DNA from: Gentiana macrophylla
Lineage: Eukaryota > Streptophyta > Magnoliopsida > Gentianales > Gentianaceae
Assembly: GCA_026214975.1 (NCBI GenBank)
Contig: JAOBSW010001145.1
Coordinates: 1 to 64,000 of the forward strand
Direction: 5' to 3'
Length of the DNA stretch: 64,000 bases
The position numbers and the translations under genes are program-made. Below the pieces are notes generated by a model, which saw nothing but the letters and a program-made list of their open reading frames with translations, was not told the DNA's origin and did no database searches. Of this stretch, positions 9,710 to 21,166 are shown in pieces (the stretch's first letter is position 1; the number at the start of each line of letters is the position of its first letter).

Positions 9710-12700
9710 TTTAAGCTCAGCCTGGATCAGGCCATTTGGCTTTTCTGCCAGCCACTACCTCGTTTAGACTTGGGTCAAGATGGTTCGGCCGCAGAACAAA
9801 GACTTAACACATGGGGTGAAATCTTTGATAGCTTTCCAAATACGTTTAAACTGCCCCATGGTCGACTTCTTCTTCTTCTGAGTATTCTGATGACGTTTCA
9901 GCTTACGCTCCCTCTCAAACTCTTCCATATCCCAACTACCTGCTTGAACTTCTTCAGATCGACCACTACCGTCATCCTCTTAAAACAGGTCGGGTGAAAA
10001 CTCGTCAAATTCTTCGACTCCTTTAGTACCACACCCGAGGATATCGAGGAAACGAACAATCAAAGGCTTTTTCTTGGGTTCACCAATGTAGTGCTTACAC
10101 ATTTGACCATTCACTAGAAACGGTTGGTCACCATAACCTCGTAGTTCTAGAACGCCTCCAGGAATAACTTGAAGAATCTCAAAGGGACCGGACCATCGTG
10201 TTCTTAACTTTCCAGGGAAGGGATGTAACCTGGAATTATACAGAAGAACTTGTTCCCCAACTTGAAATTCTCTCTTCTTAATCTTGGCGTCATGGAGGAG
10301 TTTCATCTTATCTTTGATGATCCTGGCGCTTTCGTAGGCCTGGAGTCTGAATTCGTCCAACTCATGCAACTGTTGCAGTCGATGCTTACCACAAGATTGG
10401 GAATCAAAGTTCAGAAACTTTGTAGCCCAATAAGCTCTATGCTCTAACTCGACTGGCAGATGACATGGCTTACCATAAACCATTTGATATGGAGATGTAC
10501 CCATAGGAGTCTTATAGGCGGTCCTGTATGCCCATAGTACATCATCCAATTTCAAACTCCAGTCTTTTCTATGACTGTTGACCTTTTTTTCCAGGATTTT
10601 CTTAATGCTTTGGTTGCTCCTTTCAACCTGACCACTAGTCATCGGGTGATATGGTGTGCTTGTCTTATGGTGAACACCATATTTTTCAAGAACTTTTTCT
10701 AAGGGTCGGTTGCAAAAGTGCGTTCCTTCATCACTGATCAAGGCTCGAGGGCACTCAAATCTCACGAAAATATTTTTCTTTAAGAACTTCACGACCGTCT
10801 TATGATCATTGTGAGTCGTGGCCTGAGCCTCCACCCATTTTGACACGTAATCTACGCAGACTAAGATGTATTTGTTACCACAAGATGATGGGAAAGGTCC
10901 TATAAAATCGATGCCCCATACATCAAAGACTTCGCATTCTAAGATGGGTGTCAAAGGCATGTCAAAACGCCTTGTCAGAGTACCGGTTCTTTGGCATCTA
11001 TCACACGCTTTCTGAAAGCTTCGTATCTTTAAAGATCGTGAGGCCAATAGAAACCGGATTGGAAGATCTTAGCAACGGTTTTCCAAGGACCAAAGTGACC
11101 TCAAGTGGGTCCACTGTGGGCTTTGCTCAATAATATCATGTTGCTCAGATTCGGAACACATCTTCTAAGCGGACCATCTTTCTGAGATCTTAAGCAGATA
11201 AGGTTCATCCCAAACGAAGATTTCAAATCGAGAGAAGAACTTTTTCTTCTCCCGATAAGAGAATTTCGGATCAAGATATCGGGAATGAAGGTAATTGACA
11301 ATGGAAGAATACCATGGAACATCTGGAGCGCAGCCATCGATAAGCATAATGTTTTCTAGAGGAAAGTAAAGATCTATATCATCTGGATCATCCTTTTCCT
11401 CACTTAACATTCTCGAAACATGATCCGTCACGACGTTTTCACTGTCCTTTTTGTCTTTAATTTGAACGTCAAACTCTTGTAGGGTCAGTATCCAACGTAG
11501 CAAGCGCGGTTTGGCCTCTTTCTTTGTCATCAGGTATCGCAAAGCAGCGTGATCAGTCCACACAATCACTTGAGCTCCTAACAAGTAACTACGAAACTTG
11601 TCCATAGCAAAGACTACGGCCAATAATTCCTTTTCAGTAGTAGTATAGTTAACTTGAGAAGGGTTCAATGTGTGACTGCCGTAATAGATTGGCTGGAATT
11701 TCCCTTTGATTCTTTGTCCAAAAACAGCACCAACTGCATAGTTTGATGCGTCGCACATAAGCTCGAAAGGTAGATTCCAGTCAGGCGAAATAAGAATCGG
11801 AGCAGAGATTAAACGGTTTTTAAGCTCCTCAAACGCCTGCTTGCAGTTATCATCAAAATTGAACTCAACGTCTTCCTTAAGTAAAGTAGACAGGGGCTTG
11901 GCTATCTTGGAGAAGTCTTGAATGAATCTTCTGTAGAAACCAACATGTCCAAGAAAGCCTCTCACTTCACGCACATTCTTCGGATGACTCATCTTTTCGA
12001 TGGCTTCTACTTTTGCCCTGTCAATTTCTATACCTTTGGCACTAATCTTGTGGCCAAGAACTATTCCCTCATCAACCATGAAATGGCATTTTTCCCAACT
12101 GAGTACTAAGTTCTTTTCCACACATCTGGATAAGACCCGGTCAAGATTATCAAGGAAATCATCGAAAGATTGACCAAAGACCGAAAAGTCATCCATGAAA
12201 ATCTCCGTACACTTTTCAACTAGCCCGTCAAAGATAGCCAGCATACATCTTTGGAATGTAGCTGGGGTATTGCAAAGACCAAATGGCATCCGCCTGTAAG
12301 CGAATGTACCATAGGGACAAGTGAAAGTGGTCTTTTCTTGGTCAACAGGATCTATAGGTATCTGAAAATATCCTGAATATCCATCCAGAAAGCTTGAGAA
12401 TGCGTGTCCCGCCAGACGCTCAAGCATCCGATCAATGAACGGAAGGGAAAATGATCTTTCATGGTTACTTCATTGAGCTTTACGTAATCAATGCTGAGAC
12501 TCAGAACCGTGAACAAGCCTCAATGCTATTTCTTCTCCTTCTCATTCTTCTCAATCGTAATTCCACCTTTCTTGGGAACTACGAGTCGGGATACCCATTC
12601 ACTATCGGCGATGGCATAAATGTTACCCATATCCGTAAGTTTGATGATTTCTTTCTTAACCACCTCTTGCATATGAGGTTGAGCCTCCTCCTGGGCTGTC

Positions 12701-14146
12701 TAACACATTTCGCACCTTCATTAGTCTTGATCTTATGCATACAGATGTCGGGAGATATCCCTCGGATATCTCCTACTTGCCACCCAAAGGCTTTCTCGTT
12801 CTTTTTCAAGACGTTTATTAACTTCATTTCTTCTAGTCGAGACAGCTTGGCAGATATAATCAATGGAAGCTTGTCACCTTCTCTTAAAAACACATACTTT
12901 AGATGTTTAGGCAACGGCTTCAGTACTAGATCTGCAGGGGGGTCTTCCAAACTTGATTTAAGATCTACACTTTTTAACTCAACATCGTTGAGTTTACTTA
13001 GTGGTCCCACTGCCAAAGCTTCTCCTTCCAGCAACTCATCCTCAAATTCAGCTGCTAACTGCTCTAGACTCACCACACCATGATTATTCAAATTATCAAC
13101 CAATCGCTCATATTCAGTTGCAACAGCCATGACTTTCTTTTCCATGAAATCATCAAAGTCATCAGACATATCATCAATGTAAAAGCCGGTTGGAGGACCA
13201 GAGGGTACTTGAATGGATCTGGAGACATTATAGCTTACTTCTTGATCACCAACTCGTATCGTCACTCGCCCACCATCGCAGTCAATGAGGGCTCTAGTCA
13301 TGTGAGACGTAAAAGGTCTTCTAAGTATCGAGGGGACATTTTCATCCTTTTCAATGTCTCAGGACGTACAGATCAACAACGGAAAGGTAAATCTATCAAT
13401 TTGAACTAGTACGTCTTTTAAGATTCCCATTTGCTTTCTTAGAAGATCTATCGTAATTGCAAATTCATGGTAGTGGGTTCTAGAAGATCAATTAAACCAT
13501 TTGCTTGCACATGAGACAATGGCATGAGGCTTATAGATGCACCTAGGTCACACAAAGAGTTAGGGAAGACCAGGCCTCCCATTAACACTGTAAGCACGAA
13601 CTTTCCAGGGTCACCTCTCTTGGTTGGTAAGTCTTCATACTTGATCATTGAACAATCCTCACCAATCAGCCTCTCCATGTCTGACAACTTTCGTTTTGAA
13701 GAAACAACATCCTTGATGAATTTCGTATACTTAGTCATTTCAACCAAGACCTCAGATAATGAAAGATTCACCTGAGTATTTTTCAAGAGATTCAGTACTT
13801 TTTCATACTTCTTATCTTCACTCAAAGGGATGTTGCTCTTTCTTGGTGGAAATGGAAGCTTTTTCAGATCATTCTCAGAAAAGACTTTCTTCGAAGATGC
13901 ACTGACAGCTTTGTCTTCCAGATCTTTCCACCGAACAGCTTTTTCAACCTTTTTATTAGTCAGGGGATCAGCCTCCTGACTTCCACTTGATTCTTCATTC
14001 CTCAGGGGTTCAGCCACCTGAGGACTCCCAACTCTTTCACCTCTCAGGGGATCAGCCACCTGAGTATTCTCTTTCAGCCAAGGGGAGTGTAGGTGCTCAG
14101 CTTCCCCTCCTGCCTTATCAATGGCAGGAGGGGCTAGTGGTTTCCC
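9710..14146 (-). pseudogene. pol: Pol polyprotein (protease-RT-RNase H-integrase), element B
   Basis: Colinear with the intact pol of E (52275-56702) but broken. From 5' to 3' on the minus strand: an ADPL-repeat N-terminal region and aspartic protease ([10 protein letters not shown], near 13560) at 13448-14059; protease/RT linker at 12579-13301; reverse transcriptase with FMDDFSVFG and RNase H with [11 protein letters not shown] and WTDHAAL at 11165-12427; integrase with [14 protein letters not shown] at 9980-11047. Frame breaks lie between these blocks, notably near 13330-13450, 12430-12600 and 11050-11170. The pol stop of E has been lost by a one-base change near 9711. The product would be non-functional. 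Confidence 0.88.
14104..14146 (-). promoter_or_regulatory. -1 ribosomal frameshift signal at gag-pol junction, element B
   Basis: On the minus strand the heptamer GGGAAAC (14140-14146) is followed by a six-base spacer and a perfect stem of eleven pairs with an eight-base loop (14104-14133; arms CCCCTCCTGCC and GGCAGGAGGGG). The spacer contains the gag stop. Identical in layout to E 52269-52311. Confidence 0.8.
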
Positions 14147-15378
14147 TGGTGGGAAGGACCACTAACTTGAGTACCGCTTCTTAAATTCATTGCACCGGCC
14201 TCCTCTCTACCGTATGGAATTGATGGTACGAGGTCAGTACATTGGCCATTGTTTAAATCGGTTTGAGCAACTTGACCACCCTTTGGATTCTTTTCAGTGA
14301 AACAGGCGTTTGCCAGGGGTCTAAGCTAAGCTGTTCACCGGCCATTGTCTGATTTGCCTCTCAAGGTTTTTGTTTGTACTCATCAGGAGTTGGATACTTT
14401 TATTTTGCTCCTTCAATTTAGCTTCAAGATTGTTAGACTGGGAGGGGCCTTGAGAGTTTTGGAAATTTTGAGAATAGGGCTGGCTGGGCCAACTTTGGAC
14501 AGCAGGATTCGAATTTGCGGGCCAATTTTGATTGAACCTTTGATTAGAATTGGAAAAATTGGAATTCTAGTTCTGAGGAAAACCAGGGTTTCTATTGAAG
14601 TTTTGATTCTGATTGAAATTAGAATTTGGATTGAAACTTGAAGATTGATTGAACCCTTGGTTTTGGAGATTATTCTGGCCAGAAAATTGATTAAACCTTT
14701 GATTGTTCTGGCCATAGAATGCATTTACTTCAGCATTCTGTCCGTTCATAGGACAGAATCTAGATGTGTGCCCCATATTGTCACAGTTTTGACATGTGAC
14801 CTGATTATACTGTCCATAATCATGAACATCATTCACTTGATAAGGTGCAGGGGGATTGAATTGACACTGGCCAATCACATGGCGGTCGACAAAGAGCTTC
14901 TCAATACTGTAACACGAGGGTTACGTGGAAAGGAGGAAGTTTGATTCATCTGATTCGAAACTTGAGAAGTTGCCATCTGCTTCTGCAGCATGGCGATCAA
15001 ACTTTGCATGTTTACTTCCTCAACCTTAGGAGGATGAGGTGCTTGAATGGCTTGATAAGAGGGGGCGTAGTTATACTTGGCAATGTCCTCGAACAGTGCC
15101 CACCCCTCATCAGGCGTTTTCTTCAAAAACTCCCCACCAGATGAACTATTGACCATGCCTTTTGTAAGCTCAGTCAATCCACTAAAGAAAGTGTTGACTT
15201 GCCTTTCCAGTGGCAAGCCATGGTGGGGACACTTTCTAAGTAGAGATTTGAATCTTTTCCAACACTCGAAAAATGATTCATTCTCTTTCTGGTAGAAAGT
15301 GAATATTTCATTTAAACACTGGTCTGTCTTTGAAGGTGGGAAATATTGACTTAAAAATTCCTTTTCAAGTTCAGACAA
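14140..15378 (-). pseudogene. gag: Gag, C-terminal part (capsid end and zinc knuckles), element B
   Basis: This is the gag region downstream of the LINE insertion. It contains capsid sequence (LEKEFLSQYFPPSKT, FSGLTELTKGMVNSSSGG), then a frame break near 14880 within the first zinc knuckle. An asparagine/glutamine/phenylalanine-rich stretch includes the CCHC knuckle CQNCDNMGHTSRFC. Further breaks occur near 14570 and 14330. It ends at the conserved gag stop within the frameshift site. The 5' half of the gene is at 17038-17526. Confidence 0.82.
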
Positions 15379-15421
15379 GACAAGGCTATATAGCAATCTT
15401 CTACCATTCCCAAAACAACTT

Positions 15422-16328
15422 ATGCAGATGGGTATTTCAGGACCTTTTAAATGTCCCCACTGTTCCAACATGGATACTATGCTTCACTCTTTTTGGAAAT
15501 GTGATACAGCAAAAGATGTGTGGTCTCATTTTCAACATATTCTTAGTTTCTCTCCTGATCAGTCTTCTTGGAAAAAGTTCATGCAATCTTGGCTGTTAAA
15601 TGGCTTTGGGGGAGCTCTAGGGAAGGTCTTACCTCTGGTTTTCTATTTTACACTTTGGGAATTATGGAAGAGGAGATGCTGCACTATTTATGGGGATGAG
15701 GATTTCTCTGTCCATGCTACAATTCAAGCTGTGACTCAAGATCTTATGTTTGCCTGCAAGGTTATGCATATTAAACAGGAGAACAATATTGATGGTATTC
15801 TGAAAGCTGCTGGTATCTGTCCTGCTTTAGAAAGAATTGAGGCCAAGAGGGCAATCTTGATTAAATGGCACTTTCCGGATTATGGCATTTTCAAATCGAG
15901 GCTGTGATGGCTCCTCTGGGAATCCTGGGCCATCAGGGGGAGGTTTTGTGATCAGGAATCATATGGGGAAAGCTCTTTTAGCTGGATGGGAAGCTTACTC
16001 TGAGGCCACAAATATGCAGGCTGAAATTTGGGCCATGCTGAAAGGGATCCATCTCAGCTTACATCATCATTTTCTCCCTCTTCAAGTGGAAACAGATTCC
16101 AAAATCTTGTATGATGTTCTTCAAGGTGGTGCAGCTATCCCTTGGAAATATATGCAGGAGATCCATACTCTTAAGTTGCTCTTGGAACAACACAACATCT
16201 CAATTATCTCACATTTACTGAGAGAGGCCAACGTCAGAGGTGATCACCTTGCCAAACAAGCAAGCAAAGCGCAAACTTCTCGAGATCTTTGGATCTTTGT
16301 CACTTGGATACTCTACTTGGTCTTTTAA
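15422..16328 (+). pseudogene. LINE ORF2 C-terminus: zf-RVT zinc region and RNase H
   Basis: The first part (15422-15907) holds a zinc-binding motif of the kind found after plant LINE reverse transcriptases (CPHCSNMDTMLHSFWKC). After a one-base frame break near 15890 the second part (to 16328) is an RNase H of the type carried by plant L1 elements. Acidic residues lie at CDGSSGNPG, AEIWAML, VETDSK and REANVRGDHLAK. The endonuclease and reverse transcriptase are absent because of 5' truncation. It acted in target-primed reverse transcription in the parent element; this copy is dead. Confidence 0.85.
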
Positions 16329-16391
16329 TTCTCCGAGATAATTTACAAATACCAGGATCCGATTGCAATCATAGCAAGTCACCCACTGGAA

Positions 16392-16606
16392 GCACTCCTC
16401 ATCCTATGAGGAGTGCAAGCAGTTGTGTTTTTCCTCATTTCATTTATTCTTTAGAGTGCTACTTATTTTGGTTGAAGTTTGCTCTTGCTCCTTTATTTGT
16501 GCCTCCTTGTTTGTTTGTCCGGGATTACTATATTTTGATCTTTGTGATGGTGCTTTGCAATTGGAATGAAACTCTGGGACGCACTCTTCATCTCTATGAA
16601 GAGTGC
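16392..16606 (+). other. Twin hairpins in LINE 3' UTR
   Basis: Two perfect 11-base-pair hairpins, at 16392-16416 (GCACTCCTCAT/ATGAGGAGTGC, loop of three) and 16581-16606 (GCACTCTTCAT/ATGAAGAGTGC, loop of four). They differ at one pair, C-G to T-A, changed on both arms. Both are followed by a similar CAA(G/A)CAG. Confidence 0.75.
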
Positions 16607-17037
16607 AAACAGGTTGTTCCTCTCTTTTTTACTCCCCTTGAGTTTGTCTTCTTCTCCAAGGTGCATTCTGCTGGTGTGATGCTCTTTGGTTGCAGGATTT
16701 GTTGATTGAGGGTTTCTGGAGCTTTGAGAGGGTTTCTATATCCTGCTGCTTTCTCTTGGTTTTTTTGCTTTTGTTTTTGGCCATTGATATGTATAGGTTA
16801 GTTGGCCTTGGTGTTTTAGTCTTTTTCTTTCCGGTAAAGTATGCCTGCACTCTTCCCTGTGCACCCGGTTTTTCCCACTCTGGGTTTTACGGACACAGGG
16901 TTTAAGGAGGTGGGGTACTCTACCGTGACCCGTATTTTTGACATATGCACTGGAGAGCCAGGAGGTGGCTTGGAACTTTGTATCTCTTTCCAATAATAAA
17001 AACAAAGTTTCCTTAAAAAAAAAAAAAAAAAAAAAAA

Positions 17038-17526
17038 GGTGGTAATAGATTCAGCGGGGAGAGAGGTATACCACTCTTTAGCCTCTCCCTTTAAAGAAAA
17101 TGGGAACAGTTTCAGTTTTATAGCATCCTCACTTACTCCTTGGATGCGTGTAGTACCACATATCTCTAAGAATGTATGTAAGTGAGTATGGGGATTCTCT
17201 GACTGATAACCGTGGAAAATAGATGCATGTTGCAACATTTGAATGAGTCCCGGCTTTAGCTCGAAGGTCTGTGCAGTTATGGCTGGGATAACAATAGCCG
17301 GGTTGACTTTGACTTCGCCTGGCATGACGTAGTCTGCCAACGTACGTCTATCTTCAGCAGCCATAATTATGAAGTTTTCAAATTCTTCGGCTAAACGATC
17401 CTCTAAATCTTGATCGGCTTCTTCAGAAGGAGCCGCAGAACGGATTTTCCGCCTGTTTGCCCGGACTATGGTCCGCTCTAAGTCAGGGGTATACAGTAAT
17501 GGTCCCTTTTGACTTCGAGTTTGCAT
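17038..17526 (-). pseudogene. gag: Gag, N-terminal part, element B
   Basis: This starts at the ATG of MQTRSQKGPLLYTPD and runs through an arginine-rich segment, TLADYVMPGEVKVNPAI and the capsid-like ICGTTRIQGVSEDAIK to EWYTSLPAES, where the LINE poly(A) interrupts. An in-frame upstream ATG three codons earlier exists, but MQTRS is the start shared with C and E. The rest of the gene is at 14140-15378. Confidence 0.85.
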
Positions 17527-17619
17527 AAACCGAACCAAAATCAGGTGGTTGAAACCTAAAAACTATGAATTAAAGCCTAAGAAAAGAAAAAGAAATAAAA
17601 TTAGTTAAGACAGGGGAAC

Positions 17620-17801
17620 AGACGGACGTCTGCCTAAAAATTGAGCTAGACGGGCGTCTGGAAGTCCAAACGCTCGTCCGATCAGCTGAAGAACTGGACG
17701 GACGTCCAAATTGGATGGACGCTCGTCCGACAAGTTAAAAACGATTCAGAGTCGAGAAATTTAGAACAGACGGGCGTCCACTGGTCTAGACGCCCGTTTG
17801 G
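17620..17801 (-). repeat. ACGNNCGT palindromic-word array in gag leader, element B
   Basis: About seven words between the PBS and gag (for example ggacggacgtcca, ggacgctcgtccg, agacgggcgtcca). No TATA box follows this array, unlike the other two positions. Confidence 0.8.
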
Positions 17802-18026
17802 AAGCAGAAAAACGAAGCAGGAACAGAGAAAAACAGCAGGAAAAAGATGGGGAGAAAAACAGAAAGACAGAAAACAAATAGAAAGAAAGTCTAATCCTAA
17901 GGGGATTTGAGAACTATAAAAGAAGAACTACGAAAACCCTAATTACCTAATTATAACTAACTAAAAAGATTAAAAACATGAAATAAAATTAAAACAAGAA
18001 AATAAAAACTAGGCAACCGTCCGGTT

Positions 18027-18043
18027 CCCCGGCAACGGCGCCA
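18027..18043 (-). other. Primer binding site (tRNA-Asp), element B
   Basis: Minus strand TGGCGCCGTTGCCGGGG, complementary to the 3' end of plant tRNA-Asp, six bases inside the 5' LTR. This primer is typical of Athila elements. Confidence 0.9.
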
Positions 18044-18265
18044 AAAACTTGTCACGGATTTTATGCAATGAAAAACAACAAGTAATAATATTTATAAATC
18101 CGATATACCTCAAGTGCAAGGATCGTAGTAAAGAGGTTAATACCGGGTCGATCTTACGGGGAACTGACGATTGTTAATCCTAGTTTTTATTTAACTAAAC
18201 TATGTCACGAAAACTAACCTAAACAGCAAATAGAGCTAAACGAGACTGAAAGTAAAAATAACACG

Positions 18266-18792
18266 TGATGTGATTCCGGTTGGAACCAGATCTGATGTTT
18301 TGCCCAGGAAGTAACTAAGGGGAACAATGACGAGCTAATGATCCTAGACCTAGTAATCCAACTAAATCGTAGGCAGAGAACGCCCAACAATCGCTCACAA
18401 TGCTGGTAAATTCTCGAAGGGTTGAATCCTCTACTACGAAGAGAACTCTCACACGCATGTGATAAATCAAAGTCAAGAAGACTTCAATAAAAGCTAAGAA
18501 GCCAAATTTTATATCATCATAATTGTCTAAAGAATGAATAGCTAGTGTTTGCCTTATATAGGCTTACAATCAAAAGAAAAAGCAACATCTAAGCAATGTG
18601 GGAGAAATTCCCACTTAAAAATGCGCCTATCTCCTATTGGCCAGAAACGAAATGTTCCTATTGGCTAATAAAAGAATAAATAAATAAAGTGCTAAAAATC
18701 CAATATAAAATAAAACCAACTCCTAATTAATTAAATAATATTCATAAATAGCACGAATGATGTATCCTCCGAGCATGAACTGGATCACATCA
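18266..18792 (-). repeat. 3' LTR of TR-GAG-like element
   Basis: 527 bases, TGATGTGATCC...GGAATCACATCA on the minus strand, with inverted termini. Nearly identical to 20646-21166 apart from small indels. Confidence 0.88.
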
Positions 18793-20016
18793 TTCCCTCC
18801 CGGTTCGAAAGGATTCGTCCTCGAATCCACCTGGATCGAATAGTAAGCGTGGCTGAACATATGTGAGTAGGCCCTCATAGTGAAGTACATCCAAGAAAAG
18901 TATAAAGGTGAACACTTGAGTAACCAGCCTCTTGTACAAACGAAGGGGACCAACATAATAATCAGCAACCACAAAATCGAAAGGACGACAATGCACCAAA
19001 AATGGATCATGATAAATATGTGTTGCTCGTATATCTTTTAAGTGCGCAAGCGACCCAGCCGACTTGGCAACATTGTCAACGCCTCCAACAAAAGAAGCAT
19101 GTACCTGCAAAGAAAATGCTGGGGTAACACAATACAATGGTGGTTCAACGGTGGCCACCTGTGGCACCGCATCCGCAACAGCCATCTCAACCACGGAAGC
19201 ATCATCAACATCAACTATAAACTCAGATGCCTCAACACTCTCAACCTGATGCACATCAACCAATGCCTCCACCTTGTTAATAACCTCATCAACAATAGGA
19301 CAAGGCAGCCTCTCATCAAGAGTTTTCTCCACCTCAACGGTTGCAATAGTTTCCTCATGGCGTGTGCTCATGGCATCTTTCAATTCTTTACATTTTCGTC
19401 GAGATTCAGCCCAAAACAGTTCACTTTTCTTCTTAAATCGTTCTTCTTCTTGCTTACTCTGCTCAGATTGCTTCTTCCACTTAGCGAGTATCCCTAGTAT
19501 CCGGAGTCTTTCTTCCTCTATCCTCGCATCCTCCTCTTTTTGAAGCATCACTCTAGCCAAGTAACGAGGGGGCACAAATTGCTGTTGCAATTCTCTTTTC
19601 ATAGCATTCCACGTACTAATCTTTGGTACTTTATGTATATGACTCAAAAATTTTAATTCTGTCCACCATCGCGAAGCCTTCCCTGTGAACAGAAGTGGTG
19701 CAAAGTAGCACTTATCCGCATCTGAATAGTTATAGCGTGCAAAATAGTGCTCTAACTCAGCTTCCCAGTAAAAATATGCATCACCATCAGGTGCACCACT
19801 AAATGATGGCAGCCCCATAATTACCTCACAACTCTCGTGTTTACACTCACCCTTATGCTCAATCGTAATGAAATTTTTCGACAGCAGAATTACACAGGTG
19901 TGAAAATTTTCACACCCTAGTGTGAAACCCACGTATTTAATGACCAAACTAAGACGAATCTGCCAAAACTCAAAAGACAAAATTTGTAGAACAGAGAGTT
20001 TTCTAAGTGATGTCAA
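18790..20016 (-). CDS. Gag-like protein of TR-GAG-like element
   Basis: An open frame of 408 codons. The likely start is the ATG at 19818 (MGLPSFSGAPDGDAYFYWE), giving about 342 residues. A retrotransposon-gag region (ASRWWTELKF, W-x2-MKRELQQQFVPP-x-Y) is followed by a charged predicted coiled coil (KEEDARIEEERLRI to RRKCKELKDAM). An acidic middle and a hydrophobic C-terminus end in LLFDPGGFEDESF, which abuts the polypurine tract. No zinc knuckle, protease or polymerase is seen. It presumably forms particles using enzymes from autonomous Ty3 elements. Confidence 0.75.
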   Translation of the reverse strand: MTSLRKLSVLQILSFEFWQIRLSLVIKYVGFTLGCENFHTCVILLSKNFITIEHKGECKHESCEVIMGLPSFSGAPDGDAYFYWEAELEHYFARYNYSDADKCYFAPLLFTGKASRWWTELKFLSHIHKVPKISTWNAMKRELQQQFVPPRYLARVMLQKEEDARIEEERLRILGILAKWKKQSEQSKQEEERFKKKSELFWAESRRKCKELKDAMSTRHEETIATVEVEKTLDERLPCPIVDEVINKVEALVDVHQVESVEASEFIVDVDDASVVEMAVADAVPQVATVEPPLYCVTPAFSLQVHASFVGGVDNVAKSAGSLAHLKDIRATHIYHDPFLVHCRPFDFVVADYYVGPLRLYKRLVTQVFTFILFLDVLHYEGLLTYVQPRLLFDPGGFEDESFRTGRE

Positions 20017-20499
20017 AATTTCAGATTTTTCGGAGGTCTAGAAGTGGCTCAAACAATCATTTTTCAGAAACTGGTGCAATCTGTCATAAATTTCCAGAAT
20101 GATAGCAGTGATTTAAGGTGCCGATTGTGACCAAATTAGAACGAATTTGGAAAAACTCAAAAGATAAAGGTTGTAGATCGGATAATTTCCTATAATATCA
20201 CCAAGTTTCGGGTGATTCCGAATCGGATAGACCACAAAAATCGAATTCAAACGATGATTAACAGGTGCAGTTTTTCTGGGCAGATCGTGTGTATTGATCG
20301 GCAGTTTTAGACAAGGTATGTGTCGAATCTGGATTGGGTACAAAGACAAAAAGTGTACATCGAGATGTGTTGGAGATGTGGTAAAAATTTTAGAATTTTT
20401 GGAGGGTTTTTGTTTAGGGATCGAACTGATACAAAAACGGGTCTGGGAAAAAAAATTTAGGGTTCTTGGGATGAAGGTTTGAAGATTTCTTGTGTTCTT

Positions 20500-20532
20500 G
20501 GGGGGGGAGGGGGGGGGGGGGGGGGGGGGAGG
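20500..20532. repeat. Poly(G) tract in leader of TR-GAG-like element
   Basis: About 30 nearly uninterrupted G residues (C on the coding strand) between the PBS side and gag. It may be prone to slippage and quadruplex formation. The proline-rich open frame read from it on the minus strand (20113-20595) is not credible. Confidence 0.7.
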
Positions 20533-20645
20533 CGACTGAAAAAAAATGAACAAGAAGAACGATTTTTTTTTTTTTTTTGGAATAAAGGAAGACAAAAATA
20601 AAAGGGATATTTGCTCACCGAAGTTCTTTGAGCTCTGCTACTAAT

Positions 20646-21166
20646 CGATGTGATTCGGTTGGAACCCGGATCGATGTTTTGCCAGAAGTAACTAAGGGGA
20701 ACAATGACGAGCTAATGATCCTAGACCTAGTAATCCAACTAAATCGTAGGCAGAGAACGCCCAACAATCGCTCACAATGCTGGTAAATTCTCGAAGGGTT
20801 GAATCCTCTACTACGAAGAGAACTCTCACCGCATGTGATAAATCAAAGTCAAGAAGACTTCAATAAAAGCTAAGAAGCCAAATTTTATATCATCATAATT
20901 GTCTAAAGAATGAATAGCTAGTGTTTGCCTTATATAGGCTTACAATCAAAAGAAAAAGCAACATCTAAGCAATGTGGGAGAAATTCCCACTTAAAATGCG
21001 CTTTATCTCCTATTGGCGAAAGCGAAATGTTCTATTGGCTAATAAAAGAATAAATAAATAAAGTGCTAAAAATCCAATATAAAATAAAACCAACTCCTAA
21101 TTAATTAAATAATATTCATAAATAGCACGAATGATGTATCCTCCGAGCATGAACTGGATCACATCA
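20646..21166 (-). repeat. 5' LTR of TR-GAG-like element
   Basis: About 521 bases. The inner terminal base pair is changed (CG instead of CA). The adjoining internal sequence contains TAGTAGCAGAGC, a degenerate relative of the initiator-Met primer site. Confidence 0.8.

Larger units (their letters stand above)
15376..17037 (+). mobile_element. 5'-truncated L1-type LINE inserted in gag of element B
   Basis: About 1.66 kb in plus orientation ending in a 23-base poly(A) run (17015-17037), which separates two halves of gag that are contiguous in C and E. It encodes only the C-terminal end of a LINE ORF2. No clean target duplication is visible; a few bases of gag around the insertion seem to be missing or altered. 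Confidence 0.88.
18266..21166 (-). mobile_element. Small gag-only LTR retrotransposon (TR-GAG-like)
   Basis: A 2.9 kb element with LTRs of about 525 bases, flanked by the perfect target duplication acacg (18261-18265 and 21167-21171). The same place is uninterrupted in the 3' LTR of B (near 3748). It has a polypurine tract (GGGAGGGAA, just right of 18792) and one long gag-like ORF, but no room for protease, RT or integrase. This matches terminal-repeat retrotransposons with a GAG domain, which depend on enzymes from other elements. Confidence 0.85.

Noticed and set aside
12451..13083. 210-codon plus-strand ORF opposite pol of B
   Set aside because: The antisense of the same pol segment is also open in C and E because of codon bias; it is not a gene.
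15370..15385. Target site duplication for the LINE (for example acaag or aag)
   Set aside because: Only three to five bases of weak similarity flank the insertion, and the neighbouring gag sequence appears altered, so no duplication can be claimed.
19042..19497. Plus-strand ORFs over the TR-GAG gene
   Set aside because: Antisense shadows of a longer frame that has clear gag features.
20113..20595. Proline-rich open frame on the minus strand
   Set aside because: It is read through the poly(G/C) tract in the leader of a gag-only element and has no conserved content.
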